From positions 5,208,001 through 5,272,000 of the forward strand of contig CANTUV010000009.1 of NCBI GenBank assembly GCA_947685225.1: DNA of 64,000 nucleotides, read 5' to 3'. Of this stretch, positions 10,504 through 22,329 are shown piece by piece. Below the pieces are notes generated by a model. The model made no database searches. It had not been told where the DNA came from and was given only the letters and a program-made list of their open reading frames with translations. The first letter of the stretch is position 1. Every line of letters begins with the position of its first letter. A program made the position numbers and the translations under genes. Origin of the DNA: Garcia nutans. Its lineage: Eukaryota; Streptophyta; Magnoliopsida; Malpighiales; Euphorbiaceae.

Positions 10504-13320
10504 TATAACACCCCATTTAAATTAAATGAAAGTAATAATATTTAAAAAATATTAAATTAATAATCAAACTATGAAATTAAAATATTATAAATAATATTCA
10601 TATGATAATAGACAAATTGAGAATTTAATTTAATTTGCTAATTAATAATAATTAGACCAAAAATATTAATGGAAATAAAAAAAAAAGATAATTTGACTAA
10701 ATTATTAGCTAATATATATATATATATATAGAATATTAGTTTAAATAATAGAAGTCTAATAACACCAAAATTTAGCCCAAAACATGTAAATATATATATA
10801 TATATATACACTTATAAATGAAATGTATAAAAGAAAAATATAAGAATAATGCATGCATAACCTTGATTTATAAAGGACACGTACAAACTAATTTGTTAAT
10901 TTATAAAATGAATGGAAAACAAGTGTTAAAAGCCATGAAACGTGTAGGATTTTAACAAAGTGAAGGGACGATGAAGGTAGGCTAAGAAATTGTAATTGTT
11001 GCCCATTTATAGGTAATGATAATTGCTATTATTAAAATAATAATAAAAACTAATGAAAGAATGGAGAATTTGAGCAAGTCATCGTATACATGTAGAGTGA
11101 AAAGAGAAGTGCATGACAAGTGGTTTATTATTTGAAATCTAAATGACAAGTAAGCATCAACTTTACAACTTTATAATTTGACAAGCACTCATCTAAAATC
11201 ATTTCTACTATAAAAATATTAGAATAGAAATGAAAATGGTTATGATCCTCTTTACTAATACCAACGCTTACCTTATTAAATTATAGAAATTATAATAATC
11301 AATAAAAGCTTTGATTGTTGTTGACCCAAAAGAGATTCTGACTTGGGTTCAAAGTAGACAAGGAAATTAAGGTATGCATTATTAGACTAAATAATTAGTT
11401 TGATGAAATATTAATTTCTACTATTCTCTATAATAATTAAAAATATATGATTTAGAAAATATATATATTCCTGTGTATATATATATGTAGTTAATTAATT
11501 GAAATAAAATAAATTACTATAATTTGTTAATTATACTTAATTCAATAAAATGAATTTTTAAAGAAATAAATAATTAATCTGAGATTTAATTTGAAATTTA
11601 AATAAAGATTAAATTGGAACTATACTAAAATAGAATTTATGTAAGGAATTTTTGAAAAGAATAATAAATAATAAACCAAATAGAAGGTAGCAATTTAGCA
11701 TGAAACTTTCATGCAAACACGTGAATAAAAAGGAAATTGGAAAAAATAGAAATGTTAAAAACATATTAAAAATAAATTAATTAAGAAAACATGAAAAAAT
11801 ATTAAACATAATGTATGCATGTAGATTGAGTTTGTATTATGATATAAATAATAGCAAACACTACATGTTATGTAGGAAGAAAGGAAATAGGAGAATCCTC
11901 TAAATATAAAGGCAAGGCACCTCTAGAGGCTATAGGTGAGTGATAATCTACTGTGATATCAGACATGTCCCTGTTCTGAATTCAACTGCTTAACTCTAGA
12001 TAAACCAAATAGAAGTTTGCAATTTTGCATGGAACTTTCATGCAAACACGTGAATAAAAAGGAAATTGGAAAACAAATATAAATGTTAAAAACATATTAA
12101 AAATAAATTAATTAAGAAAATATGAAAAACTATTAAACATAATGCATGCATGTAGATTGAGTTTGTATTATGATATAAATTATAGCAAACATTACATGTT
12201 ATGTAGGAAGAAAGAAAATAGGAGAATCCTTTAGATATAAAGGCAGGACACTTCAGGAGGCTACATGTGAGTGATAATCTAATGTGATATCTGGCATATT
12301 CCGGTTCTGAATTGCACTGCTTAACTCTAGTTAAATATTATCTTATTTTTATTTACACCACGGCTTTTGTTACCATGTATTGTATTCTGTTTTATTGAAA
12401 AATAGTTTTCTCTTTAATTTAATTTACTTAAATAATTATTTCTGATTATTCATTTTTTGCTTGGCTATTCTTTTGATTCCTTTCAAAAAATTGTTATTAA
12501 GCTATTTTTATTGATTATCTGACTCTTTAATGAGTTATGTATTTATTGACTCTAATTCCTCTATTGAATTAAAATTCAAAAATATTATGTTTATTTTGTT
12601 ATTCTGATGATTCTATTAATGAGTTTATTGTTTGACCTCCACTATTGTGACATGGTTCAACTCTAGTGGGGGGTTAAACCACTGAATGATGTACACCGGT
12701 GTTCTGTTATGTGCAAAAAGAGAAAAATTAATGCTTTAATATACAGCTAATGGCTACTCTGTTCTGAATATCACATTATGTTTCTGCATATAACTGTTGT
12801 TATACCATTATTTATTATTTATCTAAATCTGTAGTATTTGTTGATACTTGATTATTTCAGATATGTTGATTCCTCTTTTACTCACTTTGCATGTATCTAT
12901 GCTTAAGTGATTTTATTTATTCTTCCACCTAGCTGTGCATTAGGTTATGATTCAGTGAGTTGATGACTCATCTTCGTGACCTTTTTTTCAGATTAGTGAT
13001 CTACAAGTGGGAGCACTTGTATTTTTACTTTCCAGCTACTCACTTTGTTGGTTAGTACTAGAAGTATATTATGTAATAATAAATAAAATCTGTAAAATAT
13101 TTTTGCTTTATAGCTCTCCTTTAGGTAAAATGTGGTATATGAAAAAGTATTTATATCTATAAAATTTTAGATACAATTGAGTTTATATTAATAAATATAT
13201 GTTTCTATAATAATTTTAAATAATTTGAATATAATGTGAGAAAGGTTCTTCATGGTATCCAGTGGCTTAAAGCTTACCCGAATCCTAGAAACACCATACC
13301 TTATCTTACCCAAACCAAAT
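10504..13320 (+). repeat. 3' LTR of gypsy element B
   Basis: The start is set by the polypurine tract and a TATAACACCCC terminus. The 3' end is less clear. Similarity with the LTR ending at 6202 runs to about 13320 ('cttacccaaaccaaa'), and a GGTGACA sequence near 13350 could be the true end. The 3' half (12168-13320) matches 5025-6202, while the 5' half does not. The LTR is enlarged by a tandem duplication at 11671-12329. It contains (AT)n runs near 10715 and 10792 and is otherwise non-coding. Confidence 0.7.
11671..12329 (+). repeat. Two-copy 329-bp tandem duplication within the LTR
   Basis: Unit 1 (11671-11999) and unit 2 (12000-12329) both begin ATAAACCAAATAGAAG and contain CTTTCATGCAAACACGTGAATAAAAAGG, GTAGATTGAGTTTGTATTATG and TAACTCTAG in the same order. 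They differ by scattered substitutions, so the event is not recent. Part of the unit also occurs once in the other LTR near 5045-5200. Confidence 0.85.
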
Positions 13321-13399
13321 TCCTAGAGAATCGAATTCGAGATTTCTGGTGACACAAAAATAATTTCTTACTAACTAATCTACAAGCTCAGTGATAAAA

Positions 13400-13995
13400 A
13401 TAAACTTTATTTTAAAAAATTTTGCAAAAAATAAAAATATTTATATTTTTAGAAAAAGTTAAAACAAATTCAATAATACCTCACTTCTTCCTAAAATAAT
13501 ATTTTTTTCAACAATACATTTTCTTTTACTACAATAAATATTTTTTATTTTTTTAAACTTCACTGTTAAAAAATATTCTAATAAAATAATAAAATTAATA
13601 TTTTAAATTATATTTTTTAGTATATAAAAAGTATTAATTTTTTATAAAAAAAATTTTAATCTTGATTACAAATAATAAATAACACTTGAAAAATAAAAAA
13701 AAGCAAAAGATATAAAATTATTAATAAAAATTATTAAATTTATTTTTAACAAATTTTACATATTATAGACATATATAAGTTAAAAAAATATTAATTAAAT
13801 ATTTGGTAGATATCATGTATAAGTTTGATAGATGTTTGTGTGTATATTATTTTTTATTATGTATTTTATATAAATATTGTGTGAATAAAAAATTAAAAAA
13901 TAAAATTAAAAATATTAAATAAATTTTATAAACATTTAGTGAATATTTTGAGTATGTTTTATAAATATTTGGTTGATGTTGTTGTTTGTTGTGTG

Positions 13996-14032
<37 letters not shown>

Positions 14033-14170
14033 GTTTATGTTTATGTTGTGTTTATGTTTATTTTTTATGTGTACATTGAGAACATGAAATAAAAAATTAT
14101 TTATTAATAAAAAATAAATAAAAATGAAAAATTAAAAAATAAAACAAAATAAAAAAGAAAAATTATAAAA
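13400..14170 (+). repeat. AT-rich dispersed repeat, copy 1
   Basis: The segment matches 45530-46320 in order along its length. Examples are 'aaatattctaataaaataat', 'gtattaattttttataaa' and 'ttttacatattat', with intervening differences. No coding potential or terminal repeats could be fixed. It includes a (TA)n tract at 14000-14029. It is probably a non-autonomous element or an old low-copy repeat of unknown class. Confidence 0.6.
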
Positions 14171-14579
14171 CAAAATAAAAAAGAAAAATTATCGCTATTT
14201 TCATAAAAATGAAAAAAGAGTAGCAAAAATCATAAAATAATAAAAGAAAAGATATTAGCCCAAGTATTTGAATTATGGAAAATAAAATGGCATATTTTGC
14301 ATAAATTTCTTAAAATATTTTACAAAGAAAAACATATTAAAAAATACGGTAATAAATAAACATTGTAAAAACATTAGAGTATTAAATTATAAAATTGTCA
14401 TTGTTTAGTAAATTGACATATATGTTAATATATATGTCCTTATATGTATCATATATGTTACATTTAATATAATTAATTTCATATATTAAAGATGAAAAAC
14501 CATAAATAGTTGTTATAATTTCATTTTTACGACATATATGTTGCATATGTTGATAATATATGAAACAAATATGATATAT

Positions 14580-15215
14580 ATGTCCTAATATATATGTTAC
14601 ATATAAGTAGATATATATGATAGACTGGAGAGTAATAATAGTATATAAATATTATATGTTAATTATATGACATATATACTATATATAAGCAGATATATAT
14701 GATGGATGGAGAGGGATAGCGGTTATATATTTAGTTGTAGATGTTACATATAAGTAGAGATATACAATGTATTAGAGATAAATAACAGTTATATTTTTAG
14801 TTGCACTTATGCCATATCTATTACATATAAGTAAATATATGAGATGAATTAGAGAGAAATAACAATTATATGTTTAGTTGTATGAAATATATGTTATATA
14901 TAAGTAAATATACATGATGGATTATAGAGAAATAACAATCATATGTTTAGTTATATGACATATATGTCACATATAAGTATATATATGATGAATTGAAGAG
15001 AAATAATATTTATGTGTTTAGATATATGACATATATGTTACATACAAGTAGATATATGATGAATAGGAGAGCAATAACAGTATAAAACTGTTATATATTT
15101 AATTATATGACATATATGTTACATATAAGTAGATATATATGATTAATTAGAGAGGAATAACAGTACATAAATGTTATTTGTTTACTTTTTATGACATATA
15201 TGTTACATATAAGTT
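14580..15215 (+). repeat. Degenerate minisatellite, about nine units of 65-84 bp
   Basis: The core 'gacatatatgttacATATAAGTAgatatat' recurs with ATATAAG-type anchors at about 14601, 14683, 14748, 14825, 14898, 14971, 15042, 15123 and 15207. Each is followed by 'gatgaattagagagaaataacagttatatgtttagtt'-like sequence. Spacing varies from 65 to 84 bp. It is non-coding. Confidence 0.8.
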
Positions 15216-15299
15216 AATATAATCTGTTAAATTTGATAAAAAGCTAAAAAATTAAAAAACTCTTTCTTTAAAGTATTTCATCGAACATATGGAGCGAGT

Positions 15300-15925
15300 T
15301 ACATTTGAAAAACAAAAAATCCTTAATCATTACATTTGAAACAAAAAAAAAACCATCAAAACAAATAAACATAAAAGATTTATAAATAAAAATCTTCTTC
15401 TTCGCTTAGATAAAACAAACAACAAATAAAAAGAAACAAAAAGAAATAAAAAAAAATATAGATCGAGAGATGATGAGGAGAAGAGACATTAGTGGTGGCT
15501 ATGACGAAAAATGTCGATATAGTGGTGAAGTAAAGAAAAACAAAAAATATAAAAAATTGAATAGGAAGGAAGATAAAGAAGAAGAAGAAGAAAACTAAGG
15601 AAAAGGAACCTATATTTTCATGTTTACAAAGAAAAGAAAAAATAAAAAAATAGATCAAAGATGGAGGAAAAGAGTTGCCAATGGTGGAGGATGAGAAAGT
15701 AATGGTAAAGTAAAAAAAGAAATTGAATAAAAAAGAACAGGAAGAGGAAGAAGAAAAGGAAGAAGAAAAGGAAGAAAAAAGGATGTATTTCTGAAAATGA
15801 AAACTTGATGAACAATAAAAATGAAAAAAAAAAGTTAAAAATGAAAAACAAATATCAGCAGTAAAATTGAAAATGAAAGTCAAAATATAAATATTGTAAT
15901 TTCCTCATAAAACTTGTCATCAAGT
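15300..15925. other. Purine-rich low-complexity stretch, no gene
   Basis: Long A, GAA and AAG runs on the plus strand give a Phe/Ser-rich minus-strand open frame that looks like pure composition bias. No domain, splice structure or homology to the surrounding elements is visible. Confidence 0.6.
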
Positions 15926-15929
15926 TAGA

Positions 15930-16985
15930 GAAAATTACAAACAAGATTGATTTTTAAGTTTTGTTTTAAAAACTATAGTGTTTTTTATTTTTAACTCTTT
16001 TGTTTTTTCATTTAAATATATATTTTAAATATATCTTTATTGATGGTTTTTGTTTTCTTTTCACATTTTTATGATTTTCTTTTGTTCTTTGGTTGTTCTT
16101 TTGCTCTTCCTTCTTTGTCTTTCTTTTATTCTTGTTTTTGATATGTTTTTTGTTTTTTTTTTATATTTTTTCCTTTCATATACTATTGCTTTTCTTTTCT
16201 TAGTTATTAAATTCTTTTTTTTCCTTTTTTGTTATCGTTATGGTCTTTATTGCTAGATAGCCATTTACACGCTAGTAATTTTTTAAATTCTTTTCTTTGG
16301 TTATTTTTGAGTTGTGTTGAAATTATTGCATAAATCCCTATATTCACACCATATACATATATAGTCACACCATATACAACATATGCATAATATATTTACC
16401 ATATATATAACATATTTATGTTATTGTTAATAAGAGTATATATATTCTTACTTAAATTCAACATATGAACAATATTTACACAATATATACTATAATTAAA
16501 GTCGATATAAGATAATACATATATTTTCAAATAGAACTTAACATATACACAATATATAAAAAACATATTCACAACATATATTTTATATTTATATAGTGGT
16601 GTATAAGTTCTCATTTGGAATCCAACATATGAATTACATTTATACTGCATATACATTATATTTAAGGAAAATATAAAAATAGTACATATATTTTAGCAAA
16701 AACTCAACATATATAGAACATATTCATAAAATATATAGCATATGCACTATATATGCAAAATATATTCATAACATATACAACATACTTATAGTACTATTAA
16801 TAGTGGTGCCTATATTCTCAGTTGAAATTTAACATATGGATTGCATTTACACGATGTATACATCATCTTTAAACAATATATAAAAGTTGTACATATACTT
16901 TTAGTTAGAACTCAACATATGCACAATATATATAAAAATATACACAACATATACACTATTTATTAAAGTCCAAAAATGATGGAGC
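15930..16985 (+). repeat. 1.3-kb-period tandem duplication, copy 1
   Basis: Copy 1 has a T-rich half (attgatttttaag, then ttattaaattc near 16205, then aaattcttttcttt) and an AT-rich half built from short repeats of 'ttctcacttgaaattcaacatatg', 'aagaaaatataaaagtagtacatatatttt' and 'aactcaacatatgcacaatat'. The same order recurs at 17188-18245, offset by about 1260-1300 bp. No protein is encoded. Confidence 0.75.
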
Positions 16986-17187
16986 TTTTACTAGGATGGC
17001 AACATATCGTATTTTTATAATTTCAAAATCATTTTTCATAATTTTGAAATTATTTTAAACATTTGTATTTTTTGAAAAAAAAATAGTGTAATTTTGTAAA
17101 ATTCCCTACAAATGATGTTTTCACTATATAAAAAATGGGCTTACATATAGTTTGGCCTAAGAAGATGAAAAAAGGGAAATTGATTCA

Positions 17188-18245
17188 GGAAATTACACAA
17201 AATATCGATTTTTAAGTTTTTTAAGTTTTGTTTTCAAATATATGAAGATTACTTTTTTTTTTTCATTTTCAACTCTTTTGTTTTTTCATTTTTACTTCTT
17301 TTTTTTGCATTTTTTTGTTTTCAAATATACCTTTATTGACAATATGTTTCTTTTTCACATTCTTACAATTTCTTTATGCTAACTCTTTGGATGCCCTTTT
17401 TCTTTTTTCTTCTTTGTCTTCTTTCAAAAATTCTTATTTCTAATATGTTTTTGTTTTCTTCTATTTTGTTTTCTTTCATTTTGTTATTGCTTATCTTTGC
17501 TTCATTATTAAATTCTCTCATTTTTTTTTTGTTATTGTTGTGGTTTTTGTTGTTGAATAGTCATTTGGAATCTGATAGTTTTTAAAATTCTTTTCTTTAA
17601 TTAATTTTTGAGTTATATTGAAATTAGATGCACAAGTTCATATATTCACAATATATGCATAACATATGCGTAATATATTCATAACATATATAACATATGT
17701 ATAACATATTCAAAAGATATACAACATATTTATGTTATTGCTAATAGTGATACAAATATTCTCACTTGAAATTCAATATATGAATAATATTTATACAATA
17801 TATGCACCATAATTAAGGATGATAAAAAAGTAGTACATATATTTTCATATAGAACTCAATATATGCATAATATATTTACAACCTATACCTTATATTTATG
17901 TTACTATTAATAGTAGTGCATATATTCTCACTTGAAATTCAGTAAATGTAACTATATTTACATTACATATGTATCATATTTAAGAAATATATGAAAACTA
18001 GTACATATATTTTTAGCAAGAACTCAATATATGCACAATATATACAAAATATATTCACAAAATGTGCGAAACATATTCACAATATATACAATGCATTTAT
18101 TCTACTATTAATAGTAGTGTATATATTCTCACTTGGAATTTAAAATATGGACTAAATTTAAATGACATATATATCATATTTAAGAAAAATATAAAAGTAA
18201 TGCATATATTTTCAGCTAAAACTCAATATATGCACTTGTTTTGCT
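17188..18245 (+). repeat. 1.3-kb-period tandem duplication, copy 2
   Basis: This is the second copy of the 15930-16985 segment. Shared anchors are ATCGATTTTTAAG (about 17204), TTATTAAATTC (17505), AAATTCTTTTCTTT (about 17586) and repeated AACTCAATATATGCAC units to 18237. About 200 bp of unrelated spacer (16985-17188) separates the copies. It ends where Tat-type retroelement sequence begins. Confidence 0.75.
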
Positions 18246-19192
18246 TGCTTGAGTGATATTTTCCCTTATGGATGCATCCATGTGCATGAGACAGATGTGA
18301 GCATTTTTTAACATTAATTTTGTATTTATGCATTCATTAAACTTAGGAATACCATGAAATTCTTAGAATATCTGCATTGCATTAGACATGAACCTTAAGG
18401 AGAGAGAAAAATAGTGTTTATTCAAAAAATATGAGAAGGTCTTTGCCTAGACTTATAAGGACATGCCTGGTGTTGACAAAGATATAGTTGAATACAAAAT
18501 CCCAACTTTTTCTCACATGAGACCCATAAAATAATAGTTTAAGCGCTTGAGACTTGAATAGGCAAAGCTAATGAAGGAAGAAGTAGAGAAACAAATTCAA
18601 GCTGGGTTCTTAGAAGTTGTGGACTATACTAAGCGGCTAGATAATATAGTCCTAGTTTTGAAAAAGGATGGTAGGGTGAGGATTTATATAGATTATTGAG
18701 ACTTGAATAAATCTTACCCCAAGGATGATTTCCTATCATCCCATATTGATGTGTTAGTGAACAGTGCAACTTTGAGTGTGATACATTCCTTTGTGGATGG
18801 GATACAATCAAGTATCAATGGACAAAGAAGATAAGGATAAAACTGCTTTCATTGTGGAATGAGAACCTTATACATAGAGAGTGATGCCCTTTGGGATAAA
18901 AAACATTGATGCCACCTATTAAAGGATGGCTATCACCCTGTTCCATGATATGATCCACAAGGAAGTGGAGGTATATATAGACAACATGATGATGAAATCA
19001 GCCACTAGAGAACAACACTTCCATAACCTTTAGAAATTCTCCGAGAAAACCTTAAAGTATAATCTGAGACTAAATTTCAAGAAGTGCAACCTTGGAGTGA
19101 CCTCTAAGAAGATGATAGGACATGTTATCACCCTCAATGGCATTGAGATAAATCCTAATAGGGTGAAGGCTATTTGTGATATGCCAGTTCCC
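18246..19192 (+). pseudogene. Tat/Ogre-type gypsy reverse transcriptase, decayed
   Basis: After a non-coding lead (18246-18400), a broken reading frame shows Tat-lineage RT landmarks: KDMPGVDKDIVEYKIP (near 18460), LVLKKDGRVRIYIDY with DLNKSYPKDDF (about 18650-18730), a degenerate fingers/palm region, and 'rmaitlfhdmihkeveVYxDnm' (about 18920-18990), where the YVDD motif is lost. It then runs NLRLNFKKCNLGVTSKKMIGHVI (in two parts, about 19065-19130) and NRVKAICDMPVP (to 19192). There are multiple stops and frameshifts. The sequence style (KDGKVRMCVDYRDLN-like) is that of Tat/Ogre elements, not the Tekay type upstream. Confidence 0.75.
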
Positions 19193-19995
19193 ATTTTAGG
19201 AGATGTATATATAATCCTTATCTAAATATCTAAATTCTAAATGAAATAAATGAAATTGTAAGAATTACAAATGAAATTTTTATATAGTTAATTTCTTTTA
19301 TATATTTCACTCTTTATAAATAATTTTTTTATTTAATTTATAGTTGTATTATATTCTACAACTAGAACTAGTTATACTATTTTATACATTAAATTATACA
19401 TTAATATGAATTTCATAAATATATTATTTATTAATATATTCTCTATATGTATATATGGATAATATATAGATATTTCATGCCTCCACTATTTGAGAGCATG
19501 CTGTCCTAGAATAGGAGACTTTAGGCGATAAATGGATATCACGTCATCGGTTTCCTTTGTTGGACCCTATGTTACCACTGAGTATGATGCTTCAGTAGTT
19601 GATGTAGCCAAATCACCTATCCTCTCAAATCCTTGTGCCTAAAAGTTGGAATAATTTTAACTCGTATCCCATAGAAGTATATAGGATTCCTTTTTTTTAC
19701 TCCATTAACCTCGACCAAACACAGTTTGTAACGAAAAGGAATCCATTCATTCACCTTTTATACTAAAGGTAGAAAGTTAAAAAAGAATAAAGGTCTACTA
19801 AGAAGCCACTAAACAAGATCGCCTTGGCACACAGATCTCCCGATCATCATCTTCTTTTGCTTCCTTAGATGATGGGATAGAGTCCACTACTGTTGAATCA
19901 TATAAAGACGGAGGTCACGCAGGTTTCCTGCCTCGCCCCATCAAATTATGTTCAAGTGGAATCTGATACTTGACAATCATTTTTGATAACTGATA
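19193..19995. other. About 0.8 kb of unknown sequence inserted in the Tat pol
   Basis: Pol sequence stops after DMPVP and resumes at about 19995 with YVNRFIG, skipping the region that would encode the RT-RNase H connection. The insert has an AT-rich left part (to about 19470) and a more complex right part (19470-19970) with text such as 'gtcatcggtttcctttgttg' and 'gacggaggtcacgcagg'. I recognise neither part. No clear terminal repeats or target duplication were found. Confidence 0.5.
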
Positions 19996-21010
19996 AAAGA
20001 AAACTATAGTATGTTAATAGGTTCATAGGCTAACTAATCTTTATTTGCAAGCCATCTTTAAACTCTTGAAGAAGAACTACCCTATCAAGTGGACCAAAGA
20101 CTACCAAAAAGCCTTTAAGTGAATAAAAGAATATTTACTCAACTCACTAGTCCTAAAACCACCACTACCTAGGAGAGTGCTAATCTTGTATATTGCTATT
20201 AGTTGGAGCAATATTGGCACAAGTAGATGAAAATGGGGTGAAATTTGTTATCCAGTACTTAAGCTGAAAGCTCTTGCCATATGAAGTGAAATATAACATG
20301 GTGGAGCATACTAGTGTTGCCTTGGTTTGGGCTTCCAAGAAACCGAGGCACTACTTTCAGTTATATAGTTTACATGTAATTTTGAGAATGAACCCATTCA
20401 AGTACTTAAGAGAGGCACCATCCCTTATTGGCAAGTGTGGGAAATGAAAATTTTTGTTAAAGGAATTTGACATTGAAAATGTCACTAAGAAGGCGATAAA
20501 GGGGAGAACAATAGTAGAATTCCTTGTAGAATAGCTATTACCCAAAGGAAAGAAAGTAGACTTTGACTTCCCTAATGAGCACTTAAGTGCAATTGAGATC
20601 TAGGAGTGGAAGATGTGTTTTTAATGGTGTTGTCAACAAGAAGGGTGTAGGACTAAGGGTAATCCTAAAATCACCAAAAGGCAAATTACTCCTTCTTGCC
20701 AAGAAGCTGAAGTTTAGAGTCATCAATAACATAGAAAAATATAAAGTGTGTGTTTTTTGATTAAAAAGTTTGATTGCCATGGGTGTTAATAGAGTATAAG
20801 TGATTGGTGATTCTTTATTGGTAGTCTAGTAGGTTAGTAGGGAGTGGGGATTGAAGGAGAGAAGATTGAAACCATACCTAGACCATTTAAACTTGGTACT
20901 CTGAAATTTCAAGTATTGCTGATTTAGTCATATACCAAGAGATGAAAACCAAATGGCAAATGCACTAGCCACTCTAGCATCGGTCTAGGAAACTTCACTA
21001 GGATATTCGT
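19996..21010 (+). pseudogene. Tat pol: RNase H and additional RNase H (aRNH) domains
   Basis: Broken frames read the RT tail (FKLLKKNYPIKWTKDYQKAF, about 20050-20110), a first RNase H with 'Kaikgrtivefl'-like sequence near 20490-20530, and a second RNase H-type domain (about 20600-20990). The second has KGVGLRVILKSPKGKLLL, a VIGDSLLVV segment and HIPRDENQMANALATLAS. A second RNase H between RNase H and integrase is a hallmark of the Tat (Ogre/Retand) lineage. Stops and frameshifts make it inactive. Confidence 0.75.
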
Positions 21011-21189
21011 AAAGCCTTTAATCCTAGTGAGTTCTTTCACACCTTGTTATAAGTATGAGTCAGTGTCAGAAACCTACAATGATCATGATACTTGGTATAA
21101 TAGCACTCGACAATCTTTGGAGAATCGAGAGTATCCAAAAGGAGCCATGAAAGATGAGAAAAAGGGCAATTTGGAAGTGGGATTTGAAC

Positions 21190-22300
21190 TATCTTATGTT
21201 TCCAGGAGAAGTGTACCGAAGAGGGGTTGATGGAGTGAACTTAAGGTTTTTAAGGAAGAGTGAAGTTGAGTAGATAATGTTGGTAGTGCATTCAAGAGTT
21301 TGAAAACTCCACATGAATGAACACATTCTACTAAAGAAGATAATCTTCCAAGGACATTATTGGCTCAATATGGAGTACGACTATATAGATTTTGTAAAAA
21401 AGTGTCCAAGTGTCAAGCCCATGGTAACTTGAATCACCTGCCACCCACTAAACTTCATGCCTTGTCATCACCATGACCTTTTTTTCACTTGGGGAATAGA
21501 TATAATTGGAGAGATGCATTATATTTCATCTATTAGTCATAAATTTATAATTGTGGCAGTCAATTTTTTCTTTAAGTGGGTTAAAGTTGAATCTTTCAAT
21601 AAGATAAGGGCAAAACAAATGGCCAATTTCATTCAGAGAAATATCTTTCATAGATACACGGTATCACATCATGTAGTAACTAATGATGAGCTGCATTTCT
21701 AAAGGGAAGTGAGAGATTTATTCAAGAAGTGTAAGGTGGAACATCTTACATCCTCTCCTTATCGCCCACAAGCCGATAGGGCTATAGAAGTAGCTAATAA
21801 ATAGATGAAAGCCATCCTCTCTAAAAAGACTTAAACTTATAGAGATTGGTTAGATATGCTTCCATTTGCATTATAGGAATACAAAATAAGTATTCAAACT
21901 CCACAAAATGATGCCTTACTTCTTAGTTTATGGAATGGAAGTTATCTTACCTATAGATGTAGAAGTAAAGTCATAGGGACAAATTTCCTAGAAGAAGAGT
22001 CGATGAAAGACCAATATATGGAACTAGAACTGCTAGAGGAAAGAAGAATCAAAGCCTGGTGCCATAACCAACTTTACCAAAAAAGAATAGCAAAAGTCTA
22101 CAATAAGAGGGTCGAACATCAAAAGATACAAGTTGGAGATTTGGTGTTTAAATAATGCATATCGAATGTCCCCGATGTAAGAGGAAAATTCTACCTAATT
22201 GGCAAGGGCCTTATCTCATCAAGCAGGTTTAGGAAGAGGAGTAATAAAGATTTCAAACTGGGAAGGGAGCAAGTTCTTAGAACCTTTTAGCTAAATAATT
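21190..22300 (+). pseudogene. Tat pol: integrase, decayed
   Basis: Zinc-finger region (about 21280-21420): H-H-C-C elements with HYWL, FVKKCPKCQAHG. Core (about 21440-21900): WGIDIIGEMHYISS, KFIIVAVNFFFKWVKVESF, KIRAKQMANFIQRNIFHRY and VTNDELHF, then a TSSPYRPQADRAIEVANK-like segment keeping a Glu. The C-terminal region (to about 22300) has VYGMEVILPIDVE and a basic DNA-binding tail. There are several stops and frameshifts. The match in style to Ogre/Retand integrases supports the assignment. Confidence 0.75.
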
Positions 22301-22329
22301 GGACAATAGAACTTTATTTTGATCATTGC

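Noticed and set aside
14580..15215. Regularly spaced repeats that could suggest a CRISPR-like array
   Set aside because: Unit length and repeat sequence vary, spacers are also related, and the genome is a plant; it is a minisatellite.
15380..15883. 167-codon open frame on the minus strand, Phe/Ser-rich
   Set aside because: Composition artefact of an A/GAA-rich stretch; no domain, no splice context, overlaps another equally biased frame.
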